A stretch of 64,000 bases of DNA from contig NZ_JAMCOS010000001.1 in the NCBI RefSeq assembly GCF_028069655.1, positions 5,114,001 to 5,178,000 of the forward strand, in the 5' to 3' direction. Below the pieces are notes generated by a model, which was given only the letters and a program-made list of their open reading frames with translations, did not search any database and was not told where the DNA came from. This document shows positions 8,783-17,304 of the stretch, piece after piece. The first letter of the stretch is position 1, and each line of letters begins with the position of its first letter. A program made the position numbers and the translations under genes. Origin of the DNA: Acidovorax sp. NCPPB 4044. Lineage in GTDB: Bacteria > Pseudomonadota > Gammaproteobacteria > Burkholderiales > Burkholderiaceae_C.

Positions 8783-9567
8783 GGCCGTGAGGATACGGAA
8801 GCCAGGGCCGCGGTGGAAGGGGCGGCGGCGGATGCGGAGGCAGCGGCGGCCTCCCGCGCGGCCGTGCGCTCGGCCGTGGTCTGGGCCACCTTGTCGCGCA
8901 CATAGCGCGGCAGCGCCTCCGCGGCCGGCACGGCGCCGCCGGCGGCGAGCAAGGCGGGCGCCAGGCGCAGCAGGGCGGCGGCCGTCGGCAGTGCGGCCAG
9001 GTGCGCGGACTCCGGGGCCCCGGGGGCGAGCCGCTCGCCGTAGGCCGCGCGTGCATTCCCGGCCACCGCATAGCCTGGCGGCGCCTCCACGGCCTCGGGG
9101 GCGCAGAGGCCGAACTCGCCATCGTCGGCGCCGTGCCAGCCCCGGTCCGGGTGCCAGTCGTAGCGGGCGGTGTAGACCTCGTCCATGCGGGCATCGAGCA
9201 CGGCCACCACGCGCGTGCAGCCGTGCGTGGCGCGGGCCTCTTCGGCCAGGGCGAGCAGGGTGTCCACGGGCAGCACGGGCACGCCCGCGCCGCCGCGCGC
9301 GCCGAAGGCCAGGCCCTGCGCCACCGAGCAGGCCGTGCGCAGGCCCGTGAAGGAGCCGGGGCCACGGCCGAAGACGATCGCCTCCAGCGTGTCGAACGAC
9401 AGTCCGGCTTCGTCCAGCAGGGCCCGGATCGCGGGCAGCAGCCCGGCCGATGCCTGCGCTCCGCCCGGCGCGCTGCGCTGCCAGAGGCGCGCAGGGCCGT
9501 CCCCGTCCTGCCGCTGGACGGCGATGGAGAGGGTGTCGGTGCTGGTGTCGAAGGCGAGCAGGTGCAT
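8779..9567 (-). CDS. tsaB: tRNA threonylcarbamoyladenosine biosynthesis protein TsaB
   Basis: TsaB is a pseudo-peptidase scaffold that partners with TsaD and TsaE to build t6A at position 37 of ANN-decoding tRNAs. The 262-residue product starts MHLLAFDTSTDTLSIAV, with the ASKHA phosphate-1-like segment. It carries the GRGPGSFTGLRTACSVAQGLAFG motif and a VAVLDARMDEVYTA stretch. The enzyme that makes the threonylcarbamoyl-AMP precursor is encoded at 14506-15516. It is the first gene of the tsaB-rimI-UDG-like operon, divergent from dacB with 155 bases between them. Confidence 0.93.
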   Translation of the reverse strand: MHLLAFDTSTDTLSIAVQRQDGDGPARLWQRSAPGGAQASAGLLPAIRALLDEAGLSFDTLEAIVFGRGPGSFTGLRTACSVAQGLAFGARGGAGVPVLPVDTLLALAEEARATHGCTRVVAVLDARMDEVYTARYDWHPDRGWHGADDGEFGLCAPEAVEAPPGYAVAGNARAAYGERLAPGAPESAHLAALPTAAALLRLAPALLAAGGAVPAAEALPRYVRDKVAQTTAERTAAREAAAASASAAAPSTAALASVSSRP

Positions 9568-9722
9568 GGTGGGGAAAGAAAGGGCAGCACCCCGCGAATG
9601 GGGCGCAGGGAGAGGGCGGCAGGCGCGCGCGCGGGGCAGTGGGGGATTATCGGTGGACCGGCCCCGGGGCGGGTGGGCGGCACGGGATGGGCCCGCGCAC
9701 GACTCGGCCTAGACTCCCGGCC

Positions 9723-11252
9723 ATGCTTTCTTTCCTGCGCTGTTGTTTCCGTTCATCCGGGGCTCCGGGGCCCTCCCGGCCTGGGGTGTTCCCGCGTGCA
9801 CTCTCCCTCTGGGCCTGCGCGGCGCTGCTGGCGCTGCCCGGCCCTGCCGCTCTGGCGCAGAAGGGCGCCGCGCCGGCCGCCGTGCGGCCCACGGGCGCGG
9901 TCACCCCGCTGCCTGCGGCGGTGGAGGCGGCGCTGCTGCGCGCCAAGGTGCCGCTGGATGCCGTCTCCTTCGTGGTGGCCGATGCCGAGGGGCGCCAGGC
10001 GCCGCGGCTGGCCTGGCGCGCGCAGGAACCCATGAACCCCGCTTCGGTGATGAAGCTCGTCACCACCTACGCGGCGCTCGAATTGCTGGGCCCGGCGTTC
10101 ACGTGGGACACGCCGGTCTACCTCGACGCGCGGCCGCAGGGCGGCAGCCTGCGCGGCAACGTGTACATCAAGGGCGTGGGCGATCCGCAGCTGGTGGTGG
10201 AGCGCCTCTGGCTGATGCTGCGGCGCCTGCAGGCGCAGGGCGTGCAGGTCATCGTGGGCGACATCGTGCTGGACCGCAGCGCCTTCGACCTGCCGGCGCA
10301 CGATGCCGCCGTGTTCGACGGGGAGCCCCTGCGGCCCTACAACGCGGCGCCCGATGCGCTGCTCGTCAATTTCAAGTCGGTGGCGCTGACCTTCGTGCCC
10401 GACACGGCCGCGGGTGTGGCGCGCGTGCAGGTCGAGCCGCCCCTGGCGGGCGCGCCCTGGCCGGCCACGGTGCCACTGGCGGCCCCGGGCGCCGAGTGCG
10501 GCGACTGGCGCGCGGCGCTCAAGCCCGACTGGACCGACCCGGCGCGCGTGGCTTTCCAGGGCGTGTTTCCGGCCGCCTGCGGCGAGCGCGTCTGGCCCGT
10601 GGCGCCGCCCGATCCGAACGGTTTCGCGGCCCGCGCCATCGAGGGCCTGTGGCGCGACCTGGGCGGCAAGCTCACGGGCAGCGTGCGCGAAGGGCGGGTG
10701 CCGCAGGGCCTGGCGCCGGCCTTCACCGTGGCGTCGCCCTCGCTCGCCGAGGCGGTGCGCAGCATCAACAAATACAGCAACAACGTCATGACGCAGCAGG
10801 TCTTCCTGACCATCGCGCTGCAGAAGAACGGCACGGCCACCTTCGATGGCGCGCGCAACGCGGTGGCGCAATGGTGGCGCCAGCGCATGCCGGCCGCCGA
10901 GCCGCCCGTGCTGGACAACGGCGCGGGGCTCAGCCGCGAGGCGCGCGTGAGCGCCGCATCGCTCGCGCGCATGCTGCAGGTGGCGTGGGCCTCGCCCGTG
11001 ATGCCCGAACTGCTTTCGTCTCTGCCCATCGCCGGCGCCGACGGCACGCTGCGGCGCAGCCAGGTCGGCCGCGCCGCGCGTGCGGCGCACCTCAAGACCG
11101 GCACGCTGCGCGATGTCTCGGCGCTCGCAGGCGTGGTGCACGCGGCGGGCGGGCGGCGCTACGTGGTCGTGGCCCTGGCCAACCACCCGAACGCGCCGGC
11201 GGCCCGGGCGGCCATGGAAGCCCTGGTGGACTGGGCCGCGGGAGAGCGCTGA
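9723..11252 (+). CDS. dacB: D-alanyl-D-alanine carboxypeptidase/endopeptidase (PBP4 family)
   Basis: This periplasmic S13-family penicillin-binding protein trims and cleaves peptidoglycan cross-links. The 509-residue product has an N-terminal signal region ending around ALAQ. All three active-site motifs are present: SVMK (SxxK, after EPMNPA), SNN (SxN, in NKYSNNVMTQQ) and KTGT near the C terminus, plus the large insertion between motifs 1 and 2 that is typical of PBP4. I chose the ATG at 9723 because upstream sequence in frame has no signal-peptide character. It is probably transcribed alone. Confidence 0.92.
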   Translation: MLSFLRCCFRSSGAPGPSRPGVFPRALSLWACAALLALPGPAALAQKGAAPAAVRPTGAVTPLPAAVEAALLRAKVPLDAVSFVVADAEGRQAPRLAWRAQEPMNPASVMKLVTTYAALELLGPAFTWDTPVYLDARPQGGSLRGNVYIKGVGDPQLVVERLWLMLRRLQAQGVQVIVGDIVLDRSAFDLPAHDAAVFDGEPLRPYNAAPDALLVNFKSVALTFVPDTAAGVARVQVEPPLAGAPWPATVPLAAPGAECGDWRAALKPDWTDPARVAFQGVFPAACGERVWPVAPPDPNGFAARAIEGLWRDLGGKLTGSVREGRVPQGLAPAFTVASPSLAEAVRSINKYSNNVMTQQVFLTIALQKNGTATFDGARNAVAQWWRQRMPAAEPPVLDNGAGLSREARVSAASLARMLQVAWASPVMPELLSSLPIAGADGTLRRSQVGRAARAAHLKTGTLRDVSALAGVVHAAGGRRYVVVALANHPNAPAARAAMEALVDWAAGER

Positions 11253-11437
11253 CCGCCTTCGTTATTCGTTCATGCCAGCGATCAACAGGCGTTTCGCCGC
11301 GGGGCGGCATGGACGGGGCGCACCGGCCCTGGCGGGAGCAACATGGCCGGTCGCGCGCGGCCGGCGACTGGCACGGCAGGCGGCAGCGGTATCGGTAGTT
11401 CCCCTGTCGTACCGGGCCGCCTCCGGGATTACGATGG

Positions 11438-11467
11438 GTCCCCGTAAAACGCACGGTCGTGCTTTTT
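11438..11467 (+). terminator. Weak terminator-like hairpin upstream of the SGNH gene
   Basis: A short GCAC/GTGC inverted repeat is flanked by AAAA on the left and six T residues on the right. It could end transcription from dacB or act on the opposite strand. The stem is only 4-5 bp. Confidence 0.35.
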
Positions 11468-11487
11468 TGTAACCTGACGGAGCAAAC

Positions 11488-12639
11488 GTGATCTCTAAAA
11501 CCATCCACAACAGAGCGTCCTGGTCCGTACTGGCCGCGGCCTGTCTTCTCGCGGCCTGCGGCGGCGGCGGGTCCGACACCACGCCCGCGGCGCGCGTGAC
11601 CTCCGTGAAGGTCATGGGCGACAGCCTGGCCGACAGCGGCACCTTCGGCTTCAAGTTCACCGTGCAGGGTTCGGCACCCACGGGCCCGGGCTCCACGGCG
11701 ATCTGGCCCGAGCGCGTCGCCGCGAACTATGACCAGACCCTGTGCGCGCACTACCAGTCCAACGGCACCACCTTCGCGGCACGCGCCAACTGCACCAACT
11801 ATGCGGTGGGCGGCGGGCGCATCAACAATTTCTCGGCGCCCACGTCGCCCGCATCGATCACCCAGCAGATCCGGGATGCGGGCACGGCGGGCTTCGCGGA
11901 CGGTGACCTCGTCCTGATCGACGGCGGCGGCAACGATGCGGCCGACCTCGTCGGCGCCTACCTGCGCATCTCCGCCGACAGCGGCGCCTCGTACCGCGCG
12001 CTGTTGCTGACGTTGCTCGACGCCACCACCGTGACCAATGCGTTCGCGGGCGGTGCCACCGGCCTCGCGCAAGTGGGTGGGCTGTACATGCAGGCGCTCG
12101 CCACGCAATTCGCCGGCACGATCCGCACCAATGTCCTGGACAAGGGCGCCAAGCGGGTGGCCGTGCTCAACGCCCCCGGCATCACGCTCACGCCGCGTTT
12201 CCGCGGCGTGCTGGCCCGCATCTCCGCCGCCAACGGCGCGGCCGCGGCCACGCAGGCCGAGGCGGTGTTCGATGGCTGGGTGCAGGCATTCAACGCGCGT
12301 CTGGTCACGGCCCTGGGTTCGGACAGCCGTCTGACCGTGGTGGACTTCTACGCCTCGTTCAAGGACCAGGCCACGAACCCATCGCAGTACCAGCTGACCA
12401 ACACCACCACGCCGGCCTGCCCCGCCACGGGCACCGGCAGCGATGGCCTGCCGACCTACACCTTCCCGACCTGCACGTCCGCCGCGCTCTCGGCCACCAC
12501 CCCGCCCGCGGGTGCGACCGGCGGCGCCGACTGGTGGAAGAGCTATGGCTTCGCCGACAGCTTCCATCCCACGCCCTACGGCCACCAACTGATGGCCCAG
12601 CTGGTGGCACGTTCGCTCGCCTCGGCGGGCTGGCTCTGA
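11488..12639 (+). CDS. SGNH/GDSL-family hydrolase, lipoprotein
   Basis: This is a predicted secreted esterase or lipase anchored by lipid. The 383-residue product has a signal peptide with a lipobox ending at Cys24 (LLAAC), then a Gly/Ser/Thr linker. The SGNH blocks are intact: VMGDSLADSG with the nucleophile Ser46, a Gly-containing NYAVGGGR block, DGGGNDA with the oxyanion Asn, and DSFHPTPYGH with Asp357 and His360. The substrate is unknown. The gene lies directly upstream of ompW with a 20-base gap and may be cotranscribed with it. A related protein lacking the catalytic residues is encoded convergently at 13450-14400. Confidence 0.85.
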   Translation: MISKTIHNRASWSVLAAACLLAACGGGGSDTTPAARVTSVKVMGDSLADSGTFGFKFTVQGSAPTGPGSTAIWPERVAANYDQTLCAHYQSNGTTFAARANCTNYAVGGGRINNFSAPTSPASITQQIRDAGTAGFADGDLVLIDGGGNDAADLVGAYLRISADSGASYRALLLTLLDATTVTNAFAGGATGLAQVGGLYMQALATQFAGTIRTNVLDKGAKRVAVLNAPGITLTPRFRGVLARISAANGAAAATQAEAVFDGWVQAFNARLVTALGSDSRLTVVDFYASFKDQATNPSQYQLTNTTTPACPATGTGSDGLPTYTFPTCTSAALSATTPPAGATGGADWWKSYGFADSFHPTPYGHQLMAQLVARSLASAGWL

Positions 12640-12659
12640 AGCGGAACGGAGTGATTCCC

Positions 12660-13358
12660 ATGGCCCCAATCTTCTCTTCCTCTTCCCCCCGCACCGCCGC
12701 TGCGCTCGCAGCCGGCGCGCTGGCCCTGCTGGCCTGCGGCAGCGCGTCCGCGCAGGTCGCCGGCACCTGGAGCGTGCGTGCCGGCTTCACCCACATCGCA
12801 CCCCAGGTCAAGAGCGGCAACCTCTCGGCCCCGAGCTTCCCGGGCACCACGGTGGACGTGGGCTCGGACACGGCGCTGACGGGCGGCATCAACTACATGG
12901 TCACCGACCACTGGGCCATCGACGTGCCGCTGGGCCTGCCGTTCAAGCACGAGTTCCGAGGCACCGGCGCGATCGCGGGCGTGGGCAAGGTCGGCGAAAC
13001 CAAGGTGATCCCGGCCACGGTGTTCGCGCAGTACCGCTTCGGCGAGGCGAATTCCGCGTTCCGTCCCTACGTGGGGCTGGGCGTGACCTACGCCAAGTTC
13101 TTCAAGGAGCGCACCACCGCCGCGCTGAACGGGCTCACGGGCGGCACGCCTGCGAACCCGACGACGGCCTCCATCGACGACAAATGGGGCATCACGCCGC
13201 AGGTCGGCTTCGTATGGAACTTCAACGAGCGCTGGTTCGTCGATGCGGCCTACTACAAGAGCTTCCTGAAGACCACGACGCACCTGTCGAGCGGGCAGTC
13301 CATCAACATCCGCCTCAACCCCAACGTGTTCTCGGTGGGCATCGGCTACCGCTTCTGA
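12660..13358 (+). CDS. ompW: OmpW family outer-membrane protein
   Basis: This is a small eight-stranded beta-barrel thought to let hydrophobic molecules cross the outer membrane. The 232-residue product has a signal peptide ending in ASAQ and the OmpW opening AGTWSVRAGFTHIAP. A central GGINYMVTDHWAIDV segment follows, and it ends with aromatic GIGYRF, the outer-membrane insertion signature. The ATG at 12660 gives the signal peptide directly. A strong bidirectional terminator follows the stop. Confidence 0.9.
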   Translation: MAPIFSSSSPRTAAALAAGALALLACGSASAQVAGTWSVRAGFTHIAPQVKSGNLSAPSFPGTTVDVGSDTALTGGINYMVTDHWAIDVPLGLPFKHEFRGTGAIAGVGKVGETKVIPATVFAQYRFGEANSAFRPYVGLGVTYAKFFKERTTAALNGLTGGTPANPTTASIDDKWGITPQVGFVWNFNERWFVDAAYYKSFLKTTTHLSSGQSINIRLNPNVFSVGIGYRF

Positions 13359-13379
13359 TCGGCGCGCCGCGCACCATGC

Positions 13380-13411
13380 AAAAAGCCGACCCTCGGGTCG
13401 GCTTTTTCTTT
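13380..13411. terminator. Bidirectional rho-independent terminator
   Basis: The stem GCCGACC/GGTCGGC is flanked by an A-run on the left and a T-run on the right. It lies between the convergent ompW and SGNH-like genes and fits termination on both strands. Confidence 0.9.
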
Positions 13412-13449
13412 AGGAAGCTTTCCGTGCCGGCCGGCAGCCGGCAGGCGCA

Positions 13450-14400
13450 TTACCAGCGGGCGCGCAGCCGGTCGTAGGCGTAGGTGCCGAACTGGCGGTG
13501 GGCGGACGGGGTGAAGTACACGCGGTCGGCGAACACGTAGCGGTCCTGCGACGCGCCGCTCACCAGCGTGCCCGTGTTGCACTGCAGCGAGCTGACCTGG
13601 CCGGCGCCGATGCCGATGGCGTTGTCCGAGGCCACCGAGGTGCAGACCGGGACGTCCTTGTTCTCGAAGCTGTAGCCGCCCGGCGAGTTGATGAAGAGGT
13701 TGCCGTAGTACTCGAGGTCCACGTACAGCACGGTCTTGCCGAGGTCTTCGATGGCCACGAGCAGCGCCTGGTTGAAGCGGGTGCTGGCGGTGCTCAGCAG
13801 GCTCTGCTGGTTGATCGACACGGCCCAGGGGCTCTTGCCCAGGTCGTACGTGCCGATCACCACCACGTGCTTGGCGCCCGCGTCGGAGAGGCGGCGCACC
13901 TGCGCGGCGAGTTCGCGTCCCGCGGTGGCGGAGGCCGTGAGGAACTGGTCGCTCGTCATCGTGCCGGCGGTGACGGCCGCCATGCCCGCGATGATGTCGC
14001 TGATGCCGCCGTTCATCAGGACCACGTTGTTGTCGCCGAGCGTGTTCGAGGCGAGGAAGGTGGTGATCTGCTGGGTGGTGGAGGGCGCCGAGCCGCCTGC
14101 GGCATCGGTCGAAGCCGTCACGCGCGCATTGCCGCGCGCATAGGCCGTGCCGCCTGCGGCGGAAGGCGTGAGCGTGCGGCCGTAGTTGTTGGCGATCTGT
14201 AGCGTCCAGTTGTTGATGGAGCCGTCGTTGACGGTATAGCGGGCCCCGTTCTGGCCGACGTCGGTGAAGGCGTCACCGAAAGTGACGATGCGGTCCGGCG
14301 TCAGCGCCGATTCCGTGGTGCTGGAGCCGCAGGCCGCCACGAGGGCGGCCGACGCGCAGGTGGCGACCAGGAAAGAGCGGCGCATCCAATTTGCTGCCAT
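13450..14400 (-). CDS. SGNH-hydrolase-like lipoprotein lacking the catalytic residues
   Basis: The 316-residue product shares the architecture of the SGNH lipoprotein at 11488: lipobox Cys24 (LVAAC), then VTFGD near residue 40, a NYGRT/GGTAYARG region and a C-terminal block. The nucleophile position reads GDAF, so Ser is replaced by Ala44. The NGGISD block lacks the oxyanion Asn, and the last block reads DRVYFTPSAH, with Tyr295 where the catalytic His should be. All three key positions are lost while the fold motifs remain. It may therefore be a binding or structural pseudoenzyme in the envelope. The reading frame is intact with native codon use, so this is not a decaying pseudogene. Confidence 0.8.
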   Translation of the reverse strand: MAANWMRRSFLVATCASAALVAACGSSTTESALTPDRIVTFGDAFTDVGQNGARYTVNDGSINNWTLQIANNYGRTLTPSAAGGTAYARGNARVTASTDAAGGSAPSTTQQITTFLASNTLGDNNVVLMNGGISDIIAGMAAVTAGTMTSDQFLTASATAGRELAAQVRRLSDAGAKHVVVIGTYDLGKSPWAVSINQQSLLSTASTRFNQALLVAIEDLGKTVLYVDLEYYGNLFINSPGGYSFENKDVPVCTSVASDNAIGIGAGQVSSLQCNTGTLVSGASQDRYVFADRVYFTPSAHRQFGTYAYDRLRARW

Positions 14401-14505
14401 GGGTTGGTTCTCCAGAAAAATTGAGCAAGAGTGTAACGACTGGCGCCGTAAGGCTTTGCAACCGGGCGTGTCACCGGCGGGGCTTTGCCGGCGCCTGCGC
14501 TCGGG

Positions 14506-15516
14506 CTACGCGGCCGCTGCCCTTTGCAGGCGGTCACGCACACCCTCCCAATCGGGGGTTGCGGGCGGGGTTTCGATCCAGATGAGCTTCACGCCCGCGT
14601 CATCGAAGTCCCGCAGGGCGGCGAAAAGTTCCTGCGCGGCCGCCGCGGCGTGCCCGGGCATGCGGCGCACCAGCACGCGCGGCGAGGGCGAGCGCAGCGG
14701 AGTGCGCGCATACACGGCCAGGTGCGCCGCGTCGGCACCCAGCAGCTCCAGCCCGGTCTGCAGGGCCTTGGCCTCCATCAGGCGCACCTTGGCGTGGGGC
14801 GCGTAGTGCGCCTCCAGCGTGCCCGAGGCGCGCGGCGTGTGCGAGGGCAGGTCTTCCTTCGAGAGCGGCGCCAGGCCGCAGGCCGACTCGATCTGCGAGC
14901 GCGTGATCGCCCCCGGCCGCAGCAGCACCGGCACGCCGCGCGTGCAATCGACGATGGTGGACTCGATGCCCACATCGCACGCGCCGCCATCGAGCACCAG
15001 CAGGGCGTCTCCGAATTCGCTGCGCACGTGTCCGGCGGTGGTCGGGCTCACGCGGCCGAAGCGGTTGGCGCTGGGCGCGGCCACACCCCACACGGGGGCG
15101 CCGTCCAGGGCGGGATCGTCCGCGGCGCACGCTTGCAGCACGGCGCGTGCCACTGGGTGGGAGGGGCAGCGCAGGCCCACGCTGTCCTGCCCGCCTGCCG
15201 CCGCGGCGGCCACGCCCGGGAGGCGCGGCAGGATGAGGGTGAGCGGGCCGGGCCAGAACGCGCGCACCAGCGCTTCGGCGAACGGCGGAACCGACTGCGC
15301 GAAGTGCGCGATGCCCTCGGGGCCGGCCAAATGCACGATCAGCGGGTGGTCGCTCGGGCGCCCCTTGGCCTCGAAGATCCGCGCCACGGCGGCATCGCTC
15401 GCGGCATCCGCGGCGAGGCCGTAGACGGTCTCCGTGGGCAGGCCGAGCAGTTCGCCCGCCCGCAGCGCGCGGGCCGCCGCGGCGACGGAGGTGGAAAGCT
15501 GGCCGTCGAGGATCAT
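14506..15516 (-). CDS. sua5: L-threonylcarbamoyladenylate synthase (Sua5/YwlC)
   Basis: The enzyme makes threonylcarbamoyl-AMP from threonine, bicarbonate and ATP, the first step of the t6A tRNA modification completed by TsaBDE. The 336-residue product has the N-terminal YrdC-like domain (LGLPTETVYGLAADA, IFEAKGRPSDHPLIVHL, SANRFG) and the extra C-terminal Sua5 domain (APHAKVRLMEA onwards), so it is the long form rather than TsaC. It is the last gene of purE-purK-sua5 on the minus strand, 15 bases after the purK stop. Confidence 0.93.
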   Translation of the reverse strand: MILDGQLSTSVAAAARALRAGELLGLPTETVYGLAADAASDAAVARIFEAKGRPSDHPLIVHLAGPEGIAHFAQSVPPFAEALVRAFWPGPLTLILPRLPGVAAAAAGGQDSVGLRCPSHPVARAVLQACAADDPALDGAPVWGVAAPSANRFGRVSPTTAGHVRSEFGDALLVLDGGACDVGIESTIVDCTRGVPVLLRPGAITRSQIESACGLAPLSKEDLPSHTPRASGTLEAHYAPHAKVRLMEAKALQTGLELLGADAAHLAVYARTPLRSPSPRVLVRRMPGHAAAAAQELFAALRDFDDAGVKLIWIETPPATPDWEGVRDRLQRAAAA

Positions 15517-15531
15517 GGCGGGGCTTCTTGG

Positions 15532-16710
15532 TCAGAACGGCGCGATGCCCAGCAGCGCCGCGGCCTGCAGCGCCGTGGCGCGGGCGGCACCGGCCGTGGG
15601 CGCGGTGATGTTGAGGTGGCCCATCTTGCGGCCCGGTTTGGCGTCCGCCTTGCCGTACAGGTGCAGGTGGGTGCCGGGCAGGGCCAGCACCGCTTCCCAG
15701 GCGGGCGTGCGGGCCGCGGCGCCCTGCGCGAACCAGAGGTCGCCCAGCAGATTGAGCATCACGGCCGCGCTGTGCTGGCGCGGCTGCACGAGCGGCAGCC
15801 CCGCCATGGCCCGCACCTGCAGCTCGAACTGCGACACGTCGCAGGCGTTCTGGCTGTAGTGCCCGCTGTTGTGGGGGCGGGGCGCGATCTCGTTGACCAC
15901 CAGCGCGCCGTCGTCCAGCACGAAGAACTCCACGCACAGCACGCCGACGTAGGTCAGTCCGTCTGCTATCGATTTCGCAGCAACAACCGCTTGTTTTGCC
16001 ACGGCATCGGGCACATTTCCTTCATGCACCTCGGTCACGGCCAGGATGCCGTCGCGGTGCAGGTTGCGCTGCACCGGCAGGTGCACGCAGGCGCCGTCCC
16101 GGCCGCGGGCCACGATCACCGAGCACTCGAAGGCCAGCGGCAGGCGCTGTTCGAGCACGCAGGCCACGCCGCCCATGCCGTTCCAGGCGGCAGCGAGTTC
16201 GGCGGGCGTGCCCACGCGGGACTGGCCCTTGCCGTCGTAGCCGAGCCGCGCGGTCTTGAGGATGCCCGGCAGCAGCCCGGCAGGGACGGCTTCGAGCTGG
16301 CCCGCCGTCTCGATCACGGCATAGGGCGCGCAGGGCACGCCGCAGCGCACGAAATGGGCTTTTTCCTGGGCCCGGTCCTGCGCGATGGCCACGGCGTCGG
16401 CGGCCGGCGCCACGGGGCGCTCGGCACCCAGCATGCGCAGCGCCTGCGCGGGCACGTTCTCGAATTCGGTGGTGACGGCGTCCGACAGCGCGGCCAGCCG
16501 GGCAAGACCGTCCGGATCTTCGTAGGCCGTCTGCACGTGGTGGTGGCTGATGCGGCCGGCGGGGCTGTCGGCGTCCGGGTCGAGCACCGCCGTGAAATAG
16601 CCCATGGCCTGCGCGGCGTGCGCGAACATGCGGCCCAACTGGCCGCCGCCCAGCACGCCGAGCGTGGCCCCGGGCAGCAGCGGGCGCTGCGTGTCGTCGG
16701 GCGCGCTCAT
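15532..16710 (-). CDS. purK: 5-(carboxyamino)imidazole ribonucleotide synthase
   Basis: This ATP-grasp enzyme carboxylates AIR to N5-CAIR in purine synthesis. The 392-residue product has the [11 protein letters not shown] nucleotide motif and the [21 protein letters not shown] and [14 protein letters not shown] segments. It also has the metal-binding [12 protein letters not shown] motif typical of PurK. The ATG at 16710 overlaps the purE stop (16707-16710). Residues 244-250 (AAKSIAD) are encoded by a stretch matching the core of the dispersed palindromic element (plus-strand 15964-15983). The domain length seems normal, so the core replaced rather than lengthened the sequence, or arose locally. 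Confidence 0.95.
   Translation of the reverse strand: MSAPDDTQRPLLPGATLGVLGGGQLGRMFAHAAQAMGYFTAVLDPDADSPAGRISHHHVQTAYEDPDGLARLAALSDAVTTEFENVPAQALRMLGAERPVAPAADAVAIAQDRAQEKAHFVRCGVPCAPYAVIETAGQLEAVPAGLLPGILKTARLGYDGKGQSRVGTPAELAAAWNGMGGVACVLEQRLPLAFECSVIVARGRDGACVHLPVQRNLHRDGILAVTEVHEGNVPDAVAKQAVVAAKSIADGLTYVGVLCVEFFVLDDGALVVNEIAPRPHNSGHYSQNACDVSQFELQVRAMAGLPLVQPRQHSAAVMLNLLGDLWFAQGAAARTPAWEAVLALPGTHLHLYGKADAKPGRKMGHLNITAPTAGAARATALQAAALLGIAPF
15964..15983 (+). repeat. Palindromic-element-like core inside purK
   Basis: The sequence TGCTATCGATTTCGCAGCAA matches the GCTAT...(T/C)AGCAA core of the dispersed element, with an AT-richer composition than the surrounding purK. The conserved tail ending GGCGGCAT is not evident, so this is a partial or diverged copy. 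Confidence 0.5.
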
Positions 16711-17204
16711 GCGGCCGCCGGCGGAAGCGCCATTGCGCGCGCCGCTTCGGTCTGCTCGCGGCGGAAGGCCTCCAGACGCCCGCGCAGTGCCGGGTGTTCG
16801 TTGGCCAGCAGGGCGACGGCGAAGAGCGCCGCGTTGGCCGCGCCGGCCGTGCCGATCGCGAAGGTGGCCACGGGAATGCCCTTGGGCATCTGCACGATGC
16901 TGTGCAGCGAATCGACGCCCTGCAGGTGGCGGCTGGCCACCGGCACGCCGAGCACCGGCACGGGGGTCTTGGCCGCGAGCATGCCCGGCAGGTGGGCCGC
17001 GCCGCCGGCCCCCGCGATGATCGCCTTCAGGCCACGCTGTGCGGCGGACTCGGCATACGCGAACATGTCGTCGGGCATGCGGTGGGCCGAGACCACGCGC
17101 GCTTCGTGGGCGATGTCGAATTGCTGGAGAATCTGCACTGCGTGCTGCATGGTCTCCCAGTCGCTGCTGGAGCCCATGACCACACCGATCTGGATGGGTT
17201 TCAT
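16707..17204 (-). CDS. purE: N5-carboxyaminoimidazole ribonucleotide mutase
   Basis: PurE moves the carboxyl group of N5-CAIR to give CAIR, the step after PurK. The product is 165 residues, the length of class I PurE. It begins [19 protein letters not shown] and shows [11 protein letters not shown] and [14 protein letters not shown] with the catalytic histidines. The [15 protein letters not shown] tail (here [15 protein letters not shown]) follows. The ATG at 17204 is the family start. It is the first gene of the purE-purK-sua5 operon and is divergent from the thioredoxin-TPR gene, with 100 bases between. Confidence 0.95.
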   Translation of the reverse strand: MKPIQIGVVMGSSSDWETMQHAVQILQQFDIAHEARVVSAHRMPDDMFAYAESAAQRGLKAIIAGAGGAAHLPGMLAAKTPVPVLGVPVASRHLQGVDSLHSIVQMPKGIPVATFAIGTAGAANAALFAVALLANEHPALRGRLEAFRREQTEAARAMALPPAAA

Positions 17205-17304
17205 GTGGAGTTGGGGCGCGCGCGCCATGCACGCCCGCCGAAGTGGAACCCGCGATTTTACTTTTGGCGCGCCGCCCGGTGCGCCTTCGCCCCCCTGGAC
17301 ACCA

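Noticed and set aside
14485..17304. Long plus-strand open frame upstream of the thioredoxin-TPR gene
   Set aside because: It overlaps sua5, purK and purE, which are certain; only the part from ATG 17305 is a gene.
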